From Pseudomonas sp. (lineage in GTDB: Bacteria; Pseudomonadota; Gammaproteobacteria; Pseudomonadales; Pseudomonadaceae), in assembly GCA_030656145.1 (NCBI GenBank), contig JAUSOF010000006.1:1-32165 (forward strand): a stretch of DNA of 32,165 nucleotides, written 5' to 3'. Below the pieces are notes generated by a model. That model saw only the letters and a program-made list of their open reading frames with translations, was not told the origin of the DNA and searched no databases. Each line of letters opens with the position of its first letter. Positions within the stretch are counted from its first letter, which is position 1. A program made the position numbers and the translations under genes. Positions 24,555 to 32,165 of the stretch are shown piece after piece.

Positions 24555-25210
24555 TGCAGTACAGCACGCTCCTGTCCGGCGGCATACTGACGCTCGCCTG
24601 CCTTGCCTGTGCCCTGCTCATCGGCAAAGCGCGCAAGGGGTATGGTGAAGCCGATCAGCCGGCGCTGTTCTGCGCCCTGCTCGGTTTTATTATGGCGGCC
24701 GCGGCAGCCAGCGCTGGGGTTATGAGCCTTGCCGGCGACCCGAGCTGGCAGGCAGCCCACCTGTGGCTGAGCCAGGCCAATAGCTTCCTCGGCTTGCCGC
24801 TACTCGGCGTGGCGGCCCTGACCCTGGGCCGCGGCTGGGCCTGGAGCCGACCGAACTGGGGCCGCGTGGTACTGGGGCTGTGCGCCTTTTTCGAGCTGTT
24901 CCGGCAGATGAACCTGCTCGACGACTACCACCTGCTACTCAACGTGGCGACCCTGTTACTGATTGTTTATGCCGGCGCCGTACAATGGCCGCGACGCACA
25001 CCGGCATTCGCCGCACTGGCTGCGGTCAGCCTGTTTTTACTGGCCGACCTGGCTGTTGATGGCGACGGTTTTATCGGTCCGCTACGGCGCATCGACCTGC
25101 TGCATGCCGTGCTGACCCCGGCCTACCTTATACTGGCCGGGCTGCTGCTGAGCCTGCCGGGCAGTACTGACGATTGCGCCAACCGAGAAAACTCGGTAAA
25201 GACTTTGTAA
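24554..25210 (+). CDS. Predicted multi-pass membrane protein of unknown function
   Basis: The 218-residue protein has about six hydrophobic segments: ~5-23, ~42-60, ~78-92, ~108-120, ~130-143 and ~152-166, with a further one near 185-203. It starts within the hemL stop codon (TGATG), so it is translationally coupled to hemL. A comparable gene follows hemL in P. aeruginosa as far as I recall. No catalytic or binding motif is recognisable; I assign no function. Confidence 0.8.
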   Translation: MQYSTLLSGGILTLACLACALLIGKARKGYGEADQPALFCALLGFIMAAAAASAGVMSLAGDPSWQAAHLWLSQANSFLGLPLLGVAALTLGRGWAWSRPNWGRVVLGLCAFFELFRQMNLLDDYHLLLNVATLLLIVYAGAVQWPRRTPAFAALAAVSLFLLADLAVDGDGFIGPLRRIDLLHAVLTPAYLILAGLLLSLPGSTDDCANRENSVKTL

Positions 25211-25302
25211 GAACGCCACTGCTTATTTCATAATGCCAACGCCGCCTTACCTTGTCGGCCAGGCGCTACGCCTGCACTGCTTCCTGAGGCACACGGATTT
25301 CC

Positions 25303-25851
25303 ATGACTTGCACCGGCCGCACCCTATCGCTGGGCTGCCTGCTGCTTCTTCTGCCGCTATTCGCGCTCGCAGGTGGTAATACCCTGCTGATCCCCGCGAC
25401 CGGCAGTTGCTCGCTGAATACTTCACGCGAAGACCTGCCCGACGCGCTGGCCGCCTGCCAGCAAGCGGCGCAAAACGGTGACCCGCAAGCCGAATACGAG
25501 CTGGGCGAATTCTTTTACGACGGCAAGCGCGCGTCGCGCGACCTGGCTCAAGCACTCAACTGGTTCGAACAGGCCTCACTGCAGGGTCATGCGCAGGCGC
25601 AATATCGCCTCGGCATGATGTTCTTCCGCGGCGAAGGCGTGCCGGCAAACAATGTGCAGGCGTTTATCGTGCTGAAGATGGCGGCGGTGAATGGCTCGGA
25701 TGAAGCCATGGACAGCGCCGATCTGGTTGCCGAGCGCATGCAGCGCGAGGAACTGGAAATTGCCAGCCAGGTACTCGGCGAAATATTCCGCAACTACCTG
25801 CTCGAACTGCAGGCCGCCGACGGCCAATCACCGTTCGCACCGCTGCCGTAG
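25303..25851 (+). CDS. Secreted/periplasmic Sel1-repeat protein
   Basis: The 182-residue protein has a signal peptide (1-24, LLLLLPLFALA) and two Sel1-like repeats. These are GDPQAEYELGEFFYDGKRAS and onward at ~58-93, and GHAQAQYRLGMMFFRGEGVP and onward at ~94-129. An acidic helical C-terminus follows. Sel1/TPR-like repeats act in protein-protein contacts in the envelope; the partner is unknown. A Cys pair near residues 36 and 51 may form a disulfide. The stop codon TAG is part of the adjoining REP element (CGTAGGGTGG), so the repeat's arrival may have set the present C-terminus. Confidence 0.85.
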   Translation: MTCTGRTLSLGCLLLLLPLFALAGGNTLLIPATGSCSLNTSREDLPDALAACQQAAQNGDPQAEYELGEFFYDGKRASRDLAQALNWFEQASLQGHAQAQYRLGMMFFRGEGVPANNVQAFIVLKMAAVNGSDEAMDSADLVAERMQREELEIASQVLGEIFRNYLLELQAADGQSPFAPLP

Positions 25852-25957
25852 GGTGGACGGCCTCCCCGAGGATAACCGCCAAGGGTTTTCCAGCGCGCGG
25901 CTTTAAACAGCGCACCGACGCAGGACGGTGGCTGTAAAAAGCGACACCCACCCTGCG
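25847..25957. repeat. REP/MITE-like element with terminal inverted repeats
   Basis: CGTAGGGTGG (25847-25856) is mirrored by CCACCCTGCG (25948-25957) with one mismatch. The 111-bp element fills most of the space between the convergent Sel1 and DUF1820 genes and includes GATAACCGCCAAGGGTTTTCC. Its size and ends resemble small palindromic elements common in Pseudomonas. Confidence 0.65.
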
Positions 25958-25977
25958 AGCTCGAACCAGCTGAACCG

Positions 25978-26301
25978 CTACTTATCAGGCATCGGCATAG
26001 GGAACGGCATGACGTTGCCACCGCCCTTGGCTTCGCTAATTTTTGGCGTGCCCAGACGCTCGACTTCGTCGATGCGGATGATCGAGTTCATGGGCAGAAA
26101 GCTGCGCACCACGCCATCGAACTGAGCCTTGAGCTTTTCTTCGCTAGGGTCGACCACCACTTGGGTTCGCTCGCCGAAGACAAACTCCTCTACCTCCAGG
26201 AAGCCCCACAGATCGCTCTGAAAGATCTGCTTGGCGTACATTTCGTACACCTGACTCTGGTTGAGGAAAATCACCTTATAGATGGGTTCGCGCTTGCTCA
26301 T
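25978..26301 (-). CDS. DUF1820 family protein
   Basis: The 107-residue protein reads MSKREPIYKVIFLNQSQVYE, then LWGFLEVEEFVFGERTQVVV and LPMNSIIRIDEVERLGTPKI, and ends in a Gly/Met/Pro-rich tail. This matches DUF1820, a conserved family of unknown function in gamma-proteobacteria. The ATG at 26301 is the family start; a longer frame reaching 26499 would overlap miaB. It is divergent from miaB and has its own predicted promoter. Confidence 0.88.
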   Translation of the reverse strand: MSKREPIYKVIFLNQSQVYEMYAKQIFQSDLWGFLEVEEFVFGERTQVVVDPSEEKLKAQFDGVVRSFLPMNSIIRIDEVERLGTPKISEAKGGGNVMPFPMPMPDK

Positions 26302-26341
26302 GGGTGGCAGTCTGGACTGGAAGGAAAATAAGAGGGCGCAA

Positions 26342-26368
26342 ACTATAGCACAGCCACCGGACAGGCAA
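26342..26368 (-). promoter_or_regulatory. Sigma-70-like promoter of the DUF1820 gene
   Basis: On the minus strand TTGCCT (26368-26363) and TATAGT (26347-26342) are separated by 15 bases. The -10 is ~40 bases upstream of the start codon. Confidence 0.5.
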
Positions 26369-26408
26369 TGCCAGCAGCGGGTCAGGCTCAACGCTGTCCG
26401 ACTGCTGA

Positions 26409-26459
26409 CACTTAAGTGCGACAGCACTGCTAGGAACCCAGCCGTTCGGCCACTATAAT
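26409..26459 (+). promoter_or_regulatory. miaB promoter region: TATAAT box and CACTTAAGTG palindrome
   Basis: A consensus TATAAT lies at 26454-26459, 32 bases before the miaB ATG. Upstream, the perfect palindrome CACTTAAGTG (26409-26418) is bordered by TGCTG and CAGCA, extending the dyad. It could be a regulator site; no regulator is indicated. Confidence 0.5.
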
Positions 26460-26491
26460 GCGCGGTTATTCGAATCACCCTTTGAGCGAGC

Positions 26492-27823
26492 ATGACCAAG
26501 AAGCTTTATATCGAAACCCACGGCTGCCAGATGAACGAGTACGACAGCTCGCGCATGGTCGACTTGCTGGGCGAACATCAGGCCCTGGAAGTTACCGCAC
26601 GCGCTGAAGATGCTGACGTGATCCTGCTCAACACCTGCTCCATTCGCGAAAGAGCGCAGGACAAGGTGTTCTCCCAGCTTGGCCGCTGGCGCGAGCTGAA
26701 ACTGGCCAACCCGGACCTGGTAATCGGCGTCGGCGGTTGCGTAGCCAGCCAGGAAGGCGCGGCGATCCGCGACCGCGCGCCCTATGTCGACGTAGTCTTC
26801 GGCCCGCAGACCCTGCATCGCCTGCCGGAAATGATCGCCGCCGTGCGCAGCACCAAGTTGCCGCAAGTGGACATTTCCTTCCCCGAGATCGAAAAATTCG
26901 ACCGCCTGCCTGAACCGCGGGTCGACGGCCCCAGCGCCTACGTTTCGGTCATGGAAGGTTGCAGCAAGTACTGCACCTTCTGCGTGGTGCCCTACACCCG
27001 CGGCGAAGAGGTCAGCCGCCCACTGGCCGATGTGCTCGCCGAAGTGCTGCACCTGGCCGAAAACGGCGTGCGCGAAGTCACCCTGCTTGGCCAGAACGTC
27101 AACGGCTACCGCGGCGCCACCCCAGAAGGCCAACTCGCCGATTTCGCCGAACTGCTCTACGCCGTGGCCACCATCGACGGCATCGACCGCATTCGCTACA
27201 CCACCAGCCACCCGCTGGAGTTCTCCGATGCGCTGATTCAGGCCCATGCCGAGATTCCCAAGCTGGTGAAATACCTGCATTTACCTGTGCAGTCTGGCTC
27301 CGACCGCATTCTCGCCGGCATGAAACGAGGCCACACGGCACTCGAATACAAGTCCCGCATCCGCAAGCTGCGCGCTGCGGTGCCGGACATCCTGATCAGC
27401 ACCGACTTCATCATCGGCTTCCCCGGCGAAACCGAGAAAGACTTCGAGCAGACCATGAAGCTGGTCGAGGACGTCGGTTTCGACTTCGGCTATTCATTCA
27501 TTTACAGCGCGCGCCCCGGCACCCCGGCGGCAGAGCTGAGCGATGACACCCCGGAAGAGCTTAAAAAGCAGCGTCTGGCGATCCTGCAGCAGCGCATCAG
27601 CCAGCAAGGCGCCGAAAACAGCCGACGTATGATCGGCACCGTGCAGCGCATTCTGGTCAGCGATTACTCGAAGAAGGACCCGGGCATGCTCCAGGGCCGC
27701 ACCGAGAGCAACCGGGTGGTCAACTTCCGCACCGACAACCCGCGCCTGATCGGCCAATTCGTCGACGTGCATATCGACGACGCCCAACCCAACTCGCTGC
27801 GTGGCAGCCTGCTTGGCGAGTGA
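26492..27823 (+). CDS. miaB: tRNA-2-methylthio-N6-dimethylallyladenosine synthase
   Basis: The 443-residue methylthiotransferase converts i6A37 to ms2i6A37 in tRNA. The N-terminal UPF0004 domain has cluster ligands C12, C49 and C83. The radical-SAM domain has C157, C161 and C164 in [19 protein letters not shown]-terminal TRAM domain (~380-443, [20 protein letters not shown]) binds tRNA. The length matches E. coli MiaB. GAGCGAG precedes the ATG at 26492. The following genes ybeZ-ybeY-corC-lnt keep the usual order. Confidence 0.97.
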   Translation: MTKKLYIETHGCQMNEYDSSRMVDLLGEHQALEVTARAEDADVILLNTCSIRERAQDKVFSQLGRWRELKLANPDLVIGVGGCVASQEGAAIRDRAPYVDVVFGPQTLHRLPEMIAAVRSTKLPQVDISFPEIEKFDRLPEPRVDGPSAYVSVMEGCSKYCTFCVVPYTRGEEVSRPLADVLAEVLHLAENGVREVTLLGQNVNGYRGATPEGQLADFAELLYAVATIDGIDRIRYTTSHPLEFSDALIQAHAEIPKLVKYLHLPVQSGSDRILAGMKRGHTALEYKSRIRKLRAAVPDILISTDFIIGFPGETEKDFEQTMKLVEDVGFDFGYSFIYSARPGTPAAELSDDTPEELKKQRLAILQQRISQQGAENSRRMIGTVQRILVSDYSKKDPGMLQGRTESNRVVNFRTDNPRLIGQFVDVHIDDAQPNSLRGSLLGE

Positions 27824-27861
27824 ACAGCCCCGGATCATTGAAGCCAACCCATCGCCCCGCA

Positions 27862-27880
27862 GGGTGCGTCACCCGCACCC
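27862..27880. repeat. REP-type hairpin between miaB and ybeZ
   Basis: GGGTGCG and CGCACCC form a perfect 7-base stem around TCACC, within a GCAGGGTGCG word related to the REP in copies A and B. It might act as a transcription or RNA-stability barrier between miaB and the ybeZ operon. Confidence 0.6.
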
Positions 27881-27995
27881 CGAGCAGACCAACCACAGGC
27901 GATGCTAAAGTCGCAACAGTCCGGGCTTTCCCACGCGCACGCCTGGCGCTATTCTTCGTATCACTACCCAGCCGACTGGCGGCCATTAAACGACC

Positions 27996-29000
27996 TTGAA
28001 CGCACCCATAGAACCACATCGCTTTATCCTCGAGCCCTTTGAGGCACGCCGCTTTGCAAGCCTTTGCGGGCAATTCGATGAGCATCTGCGTCTGATCGAG
28101 GCGCGCCTGGCCATCGAAATCCGTAACCGTGGCAACCAGTTCGAGCTGATCGGCGCGCCGGAGCAGACCAACTCCGCCGAACAATTGCTGCGCCGCCTCT
28201 ACCGTGAGGCCAAAAGCACGGAACTGTCACCGGACATGGTGCACCTGTTCCTGCAGGAATCTGGCATAGAAGAGCTGGCCAATCCCGTGACCGAGCCCGG
28301 CATCGCCCTGCGCACCCGCAAGGGCATGATTCGCCCGCGCGGGTTAAACCAGCAGCGCTACGTCAAAGCCATCCTCGAGCATGACATCAACTTTGGCGTC
28401 GGCCCGGCCGGTACCGGCAAGACTTACCTGGCAGTGGCCTGCGCCGTGGACGCCCTGGAACGCGAACAGATTCGTCGCATTCTACTGGTACGCCCCGCAG
28501 TAGAAGCCGGCGAGAAACTCGGCTTCCTGCCCGGTGACCTGTCGCAGAAGATCGACCCCTACCTGCGCCCGCTGTATGACGCGCTGTACGAGATGCTTGG
28601 CTTCGAGCAGGTAGCCAAGCTGATCGAGAAGCAGGTGATCGAGGTCGCCCCGCTGGCCTATATGCGCGGGCGCACCCTGAACAACAGCTTCATCATCCTC
28701 GACGAAGCCCAGAACACCACCCTGGAACAGATGAAGATGTTCCTCACCCGCATCGGCTTTGGCTCCACCGCGGTGATCACCGGCGACATCACCCAGGTCG
28801 ACCTGCCGCGCGGCACCAAGAGCGGCCTGACCCACGTCATCGACGTGCTGCACGACGTGCCGGGCATCAGCTTCACCCACTTCAAGCCTAAAGACGTAGT
28901 GCGCCACCCCCTGGTTCAGCGCATCGTCGAAGCCTACGAACGTTATGACGATCGGGTTCACGGCAAGTTGATCGACGGGCAGGACAACGGTAATGCTTGA
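27996..29000 (+). CDS. ybeZ: PhoH-like ATPase YbeZ
   Basis: The 334-residue protein has an N-terminal KH-like region (~1-110) and a PhoH ATPase domain. The domain has Walker [16 protein letters not shown] near residue 135, [20 protein letters not shown], Walker [13 protein letters not shown] and sensor [19 protein letters not shown]. YbeZ works with the endonuclease YbeY in ribosome-associated RNA maturation. The start is TTG at 27996 ([10 protein letters not shown]), as the family N-terminus aligns here and no nearby ATG fits. It overlaps ybeY by eight bases. Confidence 0.94.
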   Translation: MNAPIEPHRFILEPFEARRFASLCGQFDEHLRLIEARLAIEIRNRGNQFELIGAPEQTNSAEQLLRRLYREAKSTELSPDMVHLFLQESGIEELANPVTEPGIALRTRKGMIRPRGLNQQRYVKAILEHDINFGVGPAGTGKTYLAVACAVDALEREQIRRILLVRPAVEAGEKLGFLPGDLSQKIDPYLRPLYDALYEMLGFEQVAKLIEKQVIEVAPLAYMRGRTLNNSFIILDEAQNTTLEQMKMFLTRIGFGSTAVITGDITQVDLPRGTKSGLTHVIDVLHDVPGISFTHFKPKDVVRHPLVQRIVEAYERYDDRVHGKLIDGQDNGNA

Positions 29001-29451
29001 GCTGGATCTGCAAGTCGCTACCCAGGCCACCGACTTACCGAGCGCGGCGCAGTTTCGCGCCTGGTGTGAGATCGCCCTGCGCCAGCGCACGGCCGACTCC
29101 GAACTGACCATTCGCCTGGTCGATGAGACCGAAGGCCATGAGCTCAATCACACCTACCGCCAACGCGACTACGCCACCAATGTGCTGTCGTTCCCCGCCG
29201 ACGTACCCGATGAACTATTGGACATCCCCCTGCTCGGCGACCTGGTGATCTGCGTGCCAGTGGTCGAGCGCGAGGCGCTAGAACAAGAGAAAACCCCAGA
29301 GGCGCACTGGGCGCACCTGGTGATCCACGGCTGCCTGCACCTGCTCGGCTACGACCACATCGACGATGACGAAGCCGAAGAAATGGAAGCGCTAGAACGC
29401 ACACTGCTCGCCGAGCTGGGTCATCCCGACCCCTATGCCGACGACAAATAA
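28993..29451 (+). CDS. ybeY: Endoribonuclease YbeY (16S rRNA 3'-end maturation)
   Basis: The 152-residue metalloprotein has the zinc signature [11 protein letters not shown] (H-G-x-L-H-L-x-G-Y-D-H) at about 114-124, preceded by NVLSFP and [15 protein letters not shown]. YbeY is a single-strand endoribonuclease in 16S rRNA processing and ribosome quality control. Its start overlaps the ybeZ end, which points to translational coupling. The length is normal for the family. Confidence 0.96.
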   Translation: MLELDLQVATQATDLPSAAQFRAWCEIALRQRTADSELTIRLVDETEGHELNHTYRQRDYATNVLSFPADVPDELLDIPLLGDLVICVPVVEREALEQEKTPEAHWAHLVIHGCLHLLGYDHIDDDEAEEMEALERTLLAELGHPDPYADDK

Positions 29452-29490
29452 CCACCAATTGCCCATCAGCAAGGATCCCGAGTAACCCCC

Positions 29491-30330
29491 ATGAGCGAAG
29501 ACCGATCGAGCAACGAGCCAAAGTCCTGGTTGAATAAATTGACCCAGGCTTTTGCTCATGAGCCGAAAAACCGCCAGGAATTGCTGGAAGTTCTGCGCGA
29601 AGCGCACCAGAACAAGCTGCTCGACAGCGAAGCACTGGCCATTGTCGAAGGCGCCATCCAGGTTGCAGACCTGCAAGTGCGCGACATCATGGTCCCGCGC
29701 TCGCAGATGATCAGCATCAAAGCCAATCAGACGCCCAGAGAGTTCCTGCCCTCGATCATCGAAGCCGCCCACTCGCGTTACCCGGTAGTGGGCGAGAGCC
29801 TGGATGACGTAATCGGCATTTTGCTGGCCAAGGACCTGTTGCCGCTGGTACTGCTGAGCGAGCAGCCGAACTTCAACATCAAGGACGTGCTGCGCCCGGC
29901 GACCTTCGTCCCCGAGTCCAAGCGCCTCAACGTGCTGCTGCGCGAATTTCGCGCCAACCACAACCACATGGCCGTGATCATCGACGAATACGGCGGCGTG
30001 GCCGGTCTGGTGACCATCGAAGACGTACTCGAGCAGATCGTCGGCGACATCGAGGACGAGCATGACGTCGAGGAAGACAGCTACGTCAAGCCGCTGCCCA
30101 GCGGCGACTTTCTGGTCAAGGCGCTGACCCCGATCAACAGCTTCAACGAATCCTTCGACACCACATTCTCCGACGACGAATACGACACTGTCGGCGGCCT
30201 GGTGATGAGCGCATTCGGCCACCTGCCCAAGCGTAACGAAGTGACCGAGATCGGCGAGTTTCGTTTTCGCGTGCTCAATGCCGACAGCCGCCGCATCCAC
30301 CTGCTGCGCCTGACCCCGCTGGTGCGCTGA
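29491..30330 (+). CDS. corC: CorC/YbeX-type CBS-domain protein
   Basis: The 279-residue protein has an acidic-basic N-terminal tail and the lead-in NRQELLEVLREAHQNKLLDS. Two CBS domains follow (~70-125, with VRDIMVPRSQMISI; ~135-190, with VLLREFRANHNHMAVIIDEY and GGVAGLVTIEDVLEQIVGDI). A CorC_HlyC C-terminal domain covers ~200-279. It lacks the DUF21 membrane domain, as in the soluble E. coli CorC/YbeX, which is linked to Mg/Co handling and ribosome function. It lies 39 bases after ybeY in the same operon. Confidence 0.94.
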   Translation: MSEDRSSNEPKSWLNKLTQAFAHEPKNRQELLEVLREAHQNKLLDSEALAIVEGAIQVADLQVRDIMVPRSQMISIKANQTPREFLPSIIEAAHSRYPVVGESLDDVIGILLAKDLLPLVLLSEQPNFNIKDVLRPATFVPESKRLNVLLREFRANHNHMAVIIDEYGGVAGLVTIEDVLEQIVGDIEDEHDVEEDSYVKPLPSGDFLVKALTPINSFNESFDTTFSDDEYDTVGGLVMSAFGHLPKRNEVTEIGEFRFRVLNADSRRIHLLRLTPLVR

Positions 30331-30344
30331 AGCTCTGCCCGCCG

Positions 30345-30360
30345 TTGTAGGAGCCAGGCC
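30345..30360. repeat. REP remnant between corC and lnt
   Basis: TTGTAGGAGCCAGGCC resembles one half of the GTAGGAGC-type REP. No second arm is present. Confidence 0.4.
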
Positions 30361-30412
30361 TGCGTATTCCGCCTTCTCCTGGCGCCACTCCCAATCCAAG
30401 GATCTGCATGCA

Positions 30413-31933
30413 ATGCACTGGATAACTCGCTCCGGCTGGCCGGGCAACCTGATCGCACTGACTGCTGGCGCCATCACTACACTGGCGCTGGCGCCGTTCG
30501 ACCTGTGGCCGCTGGCCCTGCTCTCGATTGCCCTGTTTTATCTTGGCCTGCGCGACCTGCAGCCACGCCAGGCGGCGTGGCGCGGCTGGTACTACGGCTT
30601 CGGCCTGTTCGCCGCCGGCACCAGCTGGGTCTATGTCAGCATCCACGACTACGGCGCGGCCTCGCCGGCCTTGGCCGCCTTTCTGACCCTCGGCTTTGTC
30701 GCCGGCCTGGGCCTGCTGCTGGCCCTGACTGCCTGGCTGTGGGCGCGCTGGCTACGCCGCAGTGAAGCGCCGCTGGCCGACGCACTGGCCTTCGCCGCGC
30801 TGTGGCTGGCCCAGGAAGCCTTCCGCAGCTGGTTCCTCACCGGTTTCCCCTGGCTCTACGCCGGCTACAGCCAGCTCGACGGCCCACTGGCCGGACTCGC
30901 CCCCGTCGGGGGCGTGTGGCTGCTGTCCTTCCTCCTGGCCTTGAGCGCCGCATTGCTGGTCAACCTGGTGCAGTTGCGCAGGCAAAAAGCCATGCTCGCG
31001 ACCGCCATCCTGTTGCTGGCCGCCCCCTGGCTCGCAGGCCTCGCACTCAAAGGCCACGCCTGGACTAAGCCGGCCGGCGAACCACTCAGGGTCGCGGCCA
31101 TGCAGGGCAATATCGAGCAGAACCTGAAATGGGATCCGGCCCAACTCAATGCCCAACTCGCGCTGTACCGCGACCTGAGCTTCAGCGCCGAACCGACTGA
31201 CCTGATCATCTGGCCGGAGACTGCGGTGCCTATACTCAAGGAGCAGGCCGCCGGCTACCTCGAGGTCATGCAGCGCTTCGCCAATGAGCGCCAGGCCGCG
31301 CTGATCACCGGCGTACCAATCCGCCAGGCCAATGAACGGGGCGAGCAGCGCTACTACAACGCAGTGAGCGTGTTTGGCCAGGGCGACGGCGACTACCTCA
31401 AGCAAAAACTGGTGCCTTTCGGCGAGTACGTGCCCCTGCAGGAGGTGCTGCGCGGGCTGATCGCCTTCTTCAACCTGCCGATGTCGGACTTTGCCCGCGG
31501 CTCGGCCGAACAGCCGCTGCTGCAGGCCAAGGGGTACAGGATCGCCACGTTCATCTGCTACGAAGTGGTCTACCCGGAGTTCGCTGCGGGGCTCTCGGCG
31601 CACAGCGAACTCCTGCTGACGGTGAGCAATGACGCCTGGTTCGGCCGTTCGATCGGCCCCCTGCAGCACCTGCAGATGGCACAGATGCGCGCCCTCGAGG
31701 CCGGGCGCTGGATGATCCGCGCAACCAACAATGGCATGACCGTGCTGATCGACCCCTTCGGCCAGATCACCGAGCAACTGCCACAGTTCGAACAAGGCGT
31801 GCTCTATGGCGAAGTGGTGCCCATGCAGCAATTAACGCCTTATTTGTACTGGCGCGGCTGGCCGCTGCTGATTCTCTGCAGCCTGCTCCTCGCCTGGGCA
31901 CTGCTGGCCGCACGCATGGCCAGGACGCTGTAG
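30413..31933 (+). CDS. lnt: Apolipoprotein N-acyltransferase
   Basis: The 506-residue inner-membrane enzyme adds the third acyl chain to lipoproteins. About seven N-terminal membrane segments (~12-210) precede a periplasmic nitrilase domain with the triad E269 (IIWPETAVP), K332 (KQKLVPFGEY) and C382 (TFICYEVVYPE). One C-terminal membrane helix covers ~480-500. The ATG at 30413 follows AAGGAT by eight bases; an overlapping out-of-frame ATG at 30408 opens only a five-codon frame. It closes the ybeZ-ybeY-corC-lnt operon. Confidence 0.96.
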   Translation: MHWITRSGWPGNLIALTAGAITTLALAPFDLWPLALLSIALFYLGLRDLQPRQAAWRGWYYGFGLFAAGTSWVYVSIHDYGAASPALAAFLTLGFVAGLGLLLALTAWLWARWLRRSEAPLADALAFAALWLAQEAFRSWFLTGFPWLYAGYSQLDGPLAGLAPVGGVWLLSFLLALSAALLVNLVQLRRQKAMLATAILLLAAPWLAGLALKGHAWTKPAGEPLRVAAMQGNIEQNLKWDPAQLNAQLALYRDLSFSAEPTDLIIWPETAVPILKEQAAGYLEVMQRFANERQAALITGVPIRQANERGEQRYYNAVSVFGQGDGDYLKQKLVPFGEYVPLQEVLRGLIAFFNLPMSDFARGSAEQPLLQAKGYRIATFICYEVVYPEFAAGLSAHSELLLTVSNDAWFGRSIGPLQHLQMAQMRALEAGRWMIRATNNGMTVLIDPFGQITEQLPQFEQGVLYGEVVPMQQLTPYLYWRGWPLLILCSLLLAWALLAARMARTL

Positions 31934-31940
31934 AGCACAG

Positions 31941-31970
31941 GCAGGCTTGCGGATCCGGCAGCCTGCTTTC
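31941..31970 (+). terminator. Terminator-like hairpin after lnt
   Basis: GCAGGCT (31941-31947) pairs with AGCCTGC (31960-31966), followed by TTTC. The stem is perfect; the T-run is short. Confidence 0.5.
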
Positions 31971-31991
31971 GTAGCCCGGATGCAATCCGGG
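31971..31991. repeat. REP unit GTAGCCCGGAT...
   Basis: CCCGGAT-gca-ATCCGGG, a perfect 7-base hairpin in a GTAGCCCGGATGCAATCCGG context, is a widespread gamma-proteobacterial intergenic repeat. Confidence 0.7.
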
Positions 31992-32165
31992 AAGTTCGCG
32001 GACAGAGCCTCTCCCCCGGCTTTATCCGTATATGGACTCCCCCCGTTTTGCCAGTGATACGCTCTTCAAACGAACCTAGGTACGACTGCTTCCGTATATC
32101 CGGCTTCTAATTAAGGCATTAGGTGCCTTGAGCCATAATGAAAATCCGCTCATGTGCTCCTGATC
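31992..32165. other. Intergenic end of the window
   Basis: TCCGTATAT occurs twice (32025-32033 and 32091-32099), 66 bases apart. An ATG at 32138 opens a frame (MKIRSCAPD) that runs off the edge, without a clear ribosome site. Whether it is a gene cannot be decided here. Confidence 0.25.

Noticed and set aside
30752..31831. 359-codon open frame on the minus strand
   Set aside because: Antisense to lnt, whose triad and length are intact.
1..32165. CRISPR arrays, tRNA/rRNA genes, intact insertion sequences, integrase genes
   Set aside because: No regularly spaced repeats, no tRNA or rRNA sequence and no transposase or integrase protein were seen, so the repeat-flanked block cannot be called a classical mobile element.

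Overview
The window reads as a chromosomal segment of a Pseudomonas. GC is high, genes are dense with short gaps, and typical Pseudomonas REP-type palindromes sit between them. The gene order also matches, as I recall it, the P. aeruginosa PA3957-PA3984 neighbourhood: SDR, hrpB, fieF, an Lrp regulator, a DUF2788 gene, an rluE-like gene, amn, acyl-CoA dehydrogenase, tetR, ladS, thiD, thiE, hemL, miaB, ybeZ, ybeY, corC, lnt. I cannot name the species. The REP types would suit a stutzeri/mendocina/anguilliseptica-like lineage, but that is inference.

Left part (1-8.2 kb): a partial short-chain dehydrogenase, a small two-motif CDGSH iron-sulfur protein and the helicase HrpB lie on the minus strand. 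A small lipoprotein, a FieF-type cation efflux protein and a VIT1/CCC1-type iron/manganese transporter follow on the plus strand. Next come a gene-free stretch with REP sequence and a strong bidirectional terminator, an Lrp/AsnC regulator, a DUF2788 membrane protein and an RluE-like pseudouridine synthase.

Accessory part (8.2-16.4 kb): a zinc alcohol dehydrogenase is followed by a 4.2-kb block whose two ends carry near-identical ~136-bp repeats in direct orientation. The block holds a two-gene minus-strand operon. Its first gene is an Aer-type aerotaxis receptor with all the FAD-pocket residues; its second is a PAS-GGDEF-EAL protein whose PAS domain has the heme-binding signature of FixL. A small HTH protein is divergent. 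The right repeat overlaps the 3' end of amn, part of which is present as an extra 37-bp exact copy. Beyond amn a stand-alone CbiM-like cobalt permease sits under a clear adenosylcobalamin riboswitch. The block looks like an oxygen/redox-sensing unit that links swimming to c-di-GMP.

Right part (16.4-32.2 kb) is conserved: a tetR-aidB pair with overlapping ATGA, the hybrid kinase LadS, divergent thiD-thiE-hemL and a small membrane-protein gene, a Sel1-repeat protein, DUF1820, then miaB and the ybeZ-ybeY-corC-lnt operon (tRNA modification, rRNA maturation, envelope). No tRNA, rRNA, CRISPR array or intact insertion sequence was seen. The best leads for novelty are the FixL-like heme PAS in the c-di-GMP enzyme, its repeat-flanked operon with aer, and the lone riboswitch-controlled CbiM.
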